NCBI GenBank assembly: GCA_946885925.1 | Contig: CAMPHP010000266.1 | Coordinates: 1-5,513, forward strand | Source: an uncultured Litorilinea sp. | GTDB taxonomy: Bacteria > Chloroflexota > Anaerolineae > Caldilineales > Caldilineaceae | DNA: 5,513 nt | Reading direction: 5' to 3' | The notes under the pieces: generated by a model | Seen by the model: the letters and a program-made list of their open reading frames with translations, nothing else | The model's database searches: none | What the model was told of the DNA's origin: nothing | Part shown: in pieces, positions 4,454 to 5,513 of the stretch | Layout: the number at the start of each line of letters is the position of its first letter | Position numbering within the stretch: position 1 is the stretch's first letter | Made by a program: the position numbers and the translations under genes

Positions 4454-5513
4454 ATGTTCCAACGTGCATGGTTAGATCGTGCATGGTTCCAAAATGCATG
4501 GAGATTGTGTTCAATGATGCTGGTGATAGGACTTCTGGTCGCTTGTGCGCCAGCAGCAGCACCCGCTGAACCAGCAGCCGAGGCGACTGCTCCAGCAGAA
4601 GGAGCTACCACAGAAGAAGCATCTGCCGCCGACGGCGAACCTGTGCAGATGTCCTTCTGGATGAATTACAACTTCTCAGAGGCAGTCAATGAACTCGTCC
4701 GCACGCAGGTACAAGAATGGGCTGACGCCAACAATGTCGAGATTGACATCCTGATTGCGCCAGATGCCGACCTTGATACTCGCTGGTCGGCTGGGTTGGA
4801 AGCCCCGGAAACGCTGCCCGATGTCTCTGTCGTCTTTGCCCAATGGCTCCCCCGCTTCTATGATGCGGGCTTGCTCCTGGATGTCAGCGACACCTACGCG
4901 ACCTTAAACGAGCTAGAAGGCGGCTTTTTCCCAGCGGCGGGTGAAGTAGTCACAGTGCAAGGTGTTCAATATGGTGTGCCCTACATTGGCTCTGTAACGC
5001 CAGCCTATTGGCGCACAGATGCACTCGAAACAGCCGGACTCAGCGCGCCACCCGCCACCTATGACGAAATGAAGGATTTTTGTAGCAAAGTCAATGATCC
5101 AGGTGTGTTCTGGTGCTATGGTCTTGGCTTTGGTGGCTTCTCTGACCCCGAAGTGCAAATGCGTAATTTGCTCTGGAGCTTTGGCGGTATGGTGACAGCA
5201 GAAGATGGGGTCACGATCGCGCTCGACTCTCCGGAAACGCTGGCGGTGCTCAACTGGTTGGTAGAGATGAATGAAATGGGTTCCTTCCCGCCAGACTTCT
5301 TGGTGGGTGATGATTCAACCAACAACAACTGGTATCAAACTCGTTCAGTAGCTGCCATCGTCAACACAGGCAGTGTGCTGTCGTGGATGGATGAAAATGA
5401 TCCAGAGTTGAAGGAACTGACCATATTAACGCCCAGCCCTGCTGGCCCTGCTGGAACCCATGCCGCAGGTGGCTTTGGTGCCCTCCAGGTTTTCTTTAAA
5501 ACGACTGAACACC
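4454..5513 (+). CDS. ABC transporter extracellular solute-binding lipoprotein (family 1, sugar type), 3'-truncated by window
   Basis: An open frame of 353 codons runs off the right edge. The N-terminus is a lipoprotein signal peptide: a basic/aromatic n-region, the hydrophobic MMLVIGLL, and the lipobox LVAC with the lipidated Cys at residue 31. About 30 residues of Ala/Pro/Glu/Thr-rich linker follow, then the mature domain from about residue 65 (QMSFWMNYNFSEAVNELV). Segments typical of MalE/UgpB-like sugar-binding proteins follow in order: LPDVSVVFAQWLPRFYDAGLLLDVSD, then YGVPYIGSVTPAYWRTDALETAGLSAPPATYDEM, the SPETLAVLNWLVEM helix and TPSPAGPAGTHAAGGFGALQVF. It would deliver a sugar or sugar derivative to a membrane permease pair expected downstream. 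It starts 108 bp after the FCD regulator, which probably controls it. The membrane-anchored type with an acidic Ala/Pro linker is common in Chloroflexota and Gram-positives. The ligand is unknown. Confidence 0.92.
   Translation, partial: MFQRAWLDRAWFQNAWRLCSMMLVIGLLVACAPAAAPAEPAAEATAPAEGATTEEASAADGEPVQMSFWMNYNFSEAVNELVRTQVQEWADANNVEIDILIAPDADLDTRWSAGLEAPETLPDVSVVFAQWLPRFYDAGLLLDVSDTYATLNELEGGFFPAAGEVVTVQGVQYGVPYIGSVTPAYWRTDALETAGLSAPPATYDEMKDFCSKVNDPGVFWCYGLGFGGFSDPEVQMRNLLWSFGGMVTAEDGVTIALDSPETLAVLNWLVEMNEMGSFPPDFLVGDDSTNNNWYQTRSVAAIVNTGSVLSWMDENDPELKELTILTPSPAGPAGTHAAGGFGALQVFFKTTEH
4463..4501 (+). repeat. 15-bp tandem repeat in the signal-peptide n-region
   Basis: Three in-frame units start at 4463, 4478 and 4493, sharing the core GTGCATGG or ATGCATGG. 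The first two are identical over 11 bases (CGTGCATGGTT). They encode RAW-LD, RAW-FQ and NAW at residues 4-16 of the lipoprotein. TTCCAA precedes the first and third units, so a 30-bp period also exists. The pattern suggests slippage expansion of the region before the hydrophobic core. Confidence 0.75.

Overview
The window looks like part of a bacterial carbohydrate or hydroxy-acid uptake and catabolism locus. The organism is probably a member of the Chloroflexota (Anaerolineae/Caldilineae-like). That guess rests on the style of the solute-binding lipoprotein, with an Ala/Pro/Glu/Thr-rich linker after the lipobox Cys, plus GTG starts and moderate base composition. It is an inference, not a sequence match.

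Layout. Positions 1-2129 hold a leftward block, read in transcription order as follows. First is a short-chain dehydrogenase (2129-1342), broken by a one-base frameshift exactly at its catalytic YxxxK motif. Next is a D-2-hydroxyacid dehydrogenase (1261-242). Last is the first 67 codons of a malate/L-lactate dehydrogenase (Ldh_2) family enzyme (203 to the left edge). Positions 2130-2607 are a divergent control region. Rightward from there come an aldo/keto reductase (2608-3516), a GntR-family regulator with an FCD ligand-binding domain (3635-4345), and a sugar-type ABC transporter solute-binding lipoprotein (4454 to the right edge, incomplete).

How it fits together. The binding protein would capture a sugar or sugar-derived compound, and permease genes would be expected just beyond the right edge. 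Four NAD(P)-dependent oxidoreductases of different folds (SDR, D-2-hydroxyacid DH, Ldh_2, AKR) would interconvert hydroxyl and carbonyl groups of the substrate. The FCD regulator would sense an acid intermediate. The true substrate cannot be read from the sequence.

The strongest non-coding signal is a 21-bp element present three times, always in the same orientation relative to a TTGACA-type promoter and overlapping its -10 region. The copies lie at 2257-2277 (leftward operon), 2388-2408 (towards the aldo/keto reductase) and 3579-3599 (the regulator's own promoter). The core, TGGT-N3-AYCA, fits the FadR-subfamily GntR operator pattern TNGTNNNACNA. The FCD regulator in this window is therefore the likely repressor of both arms and of itself. 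No RNA genes, mobile elements, CRISPR arrays or convincing intrinsic terminators were seen.
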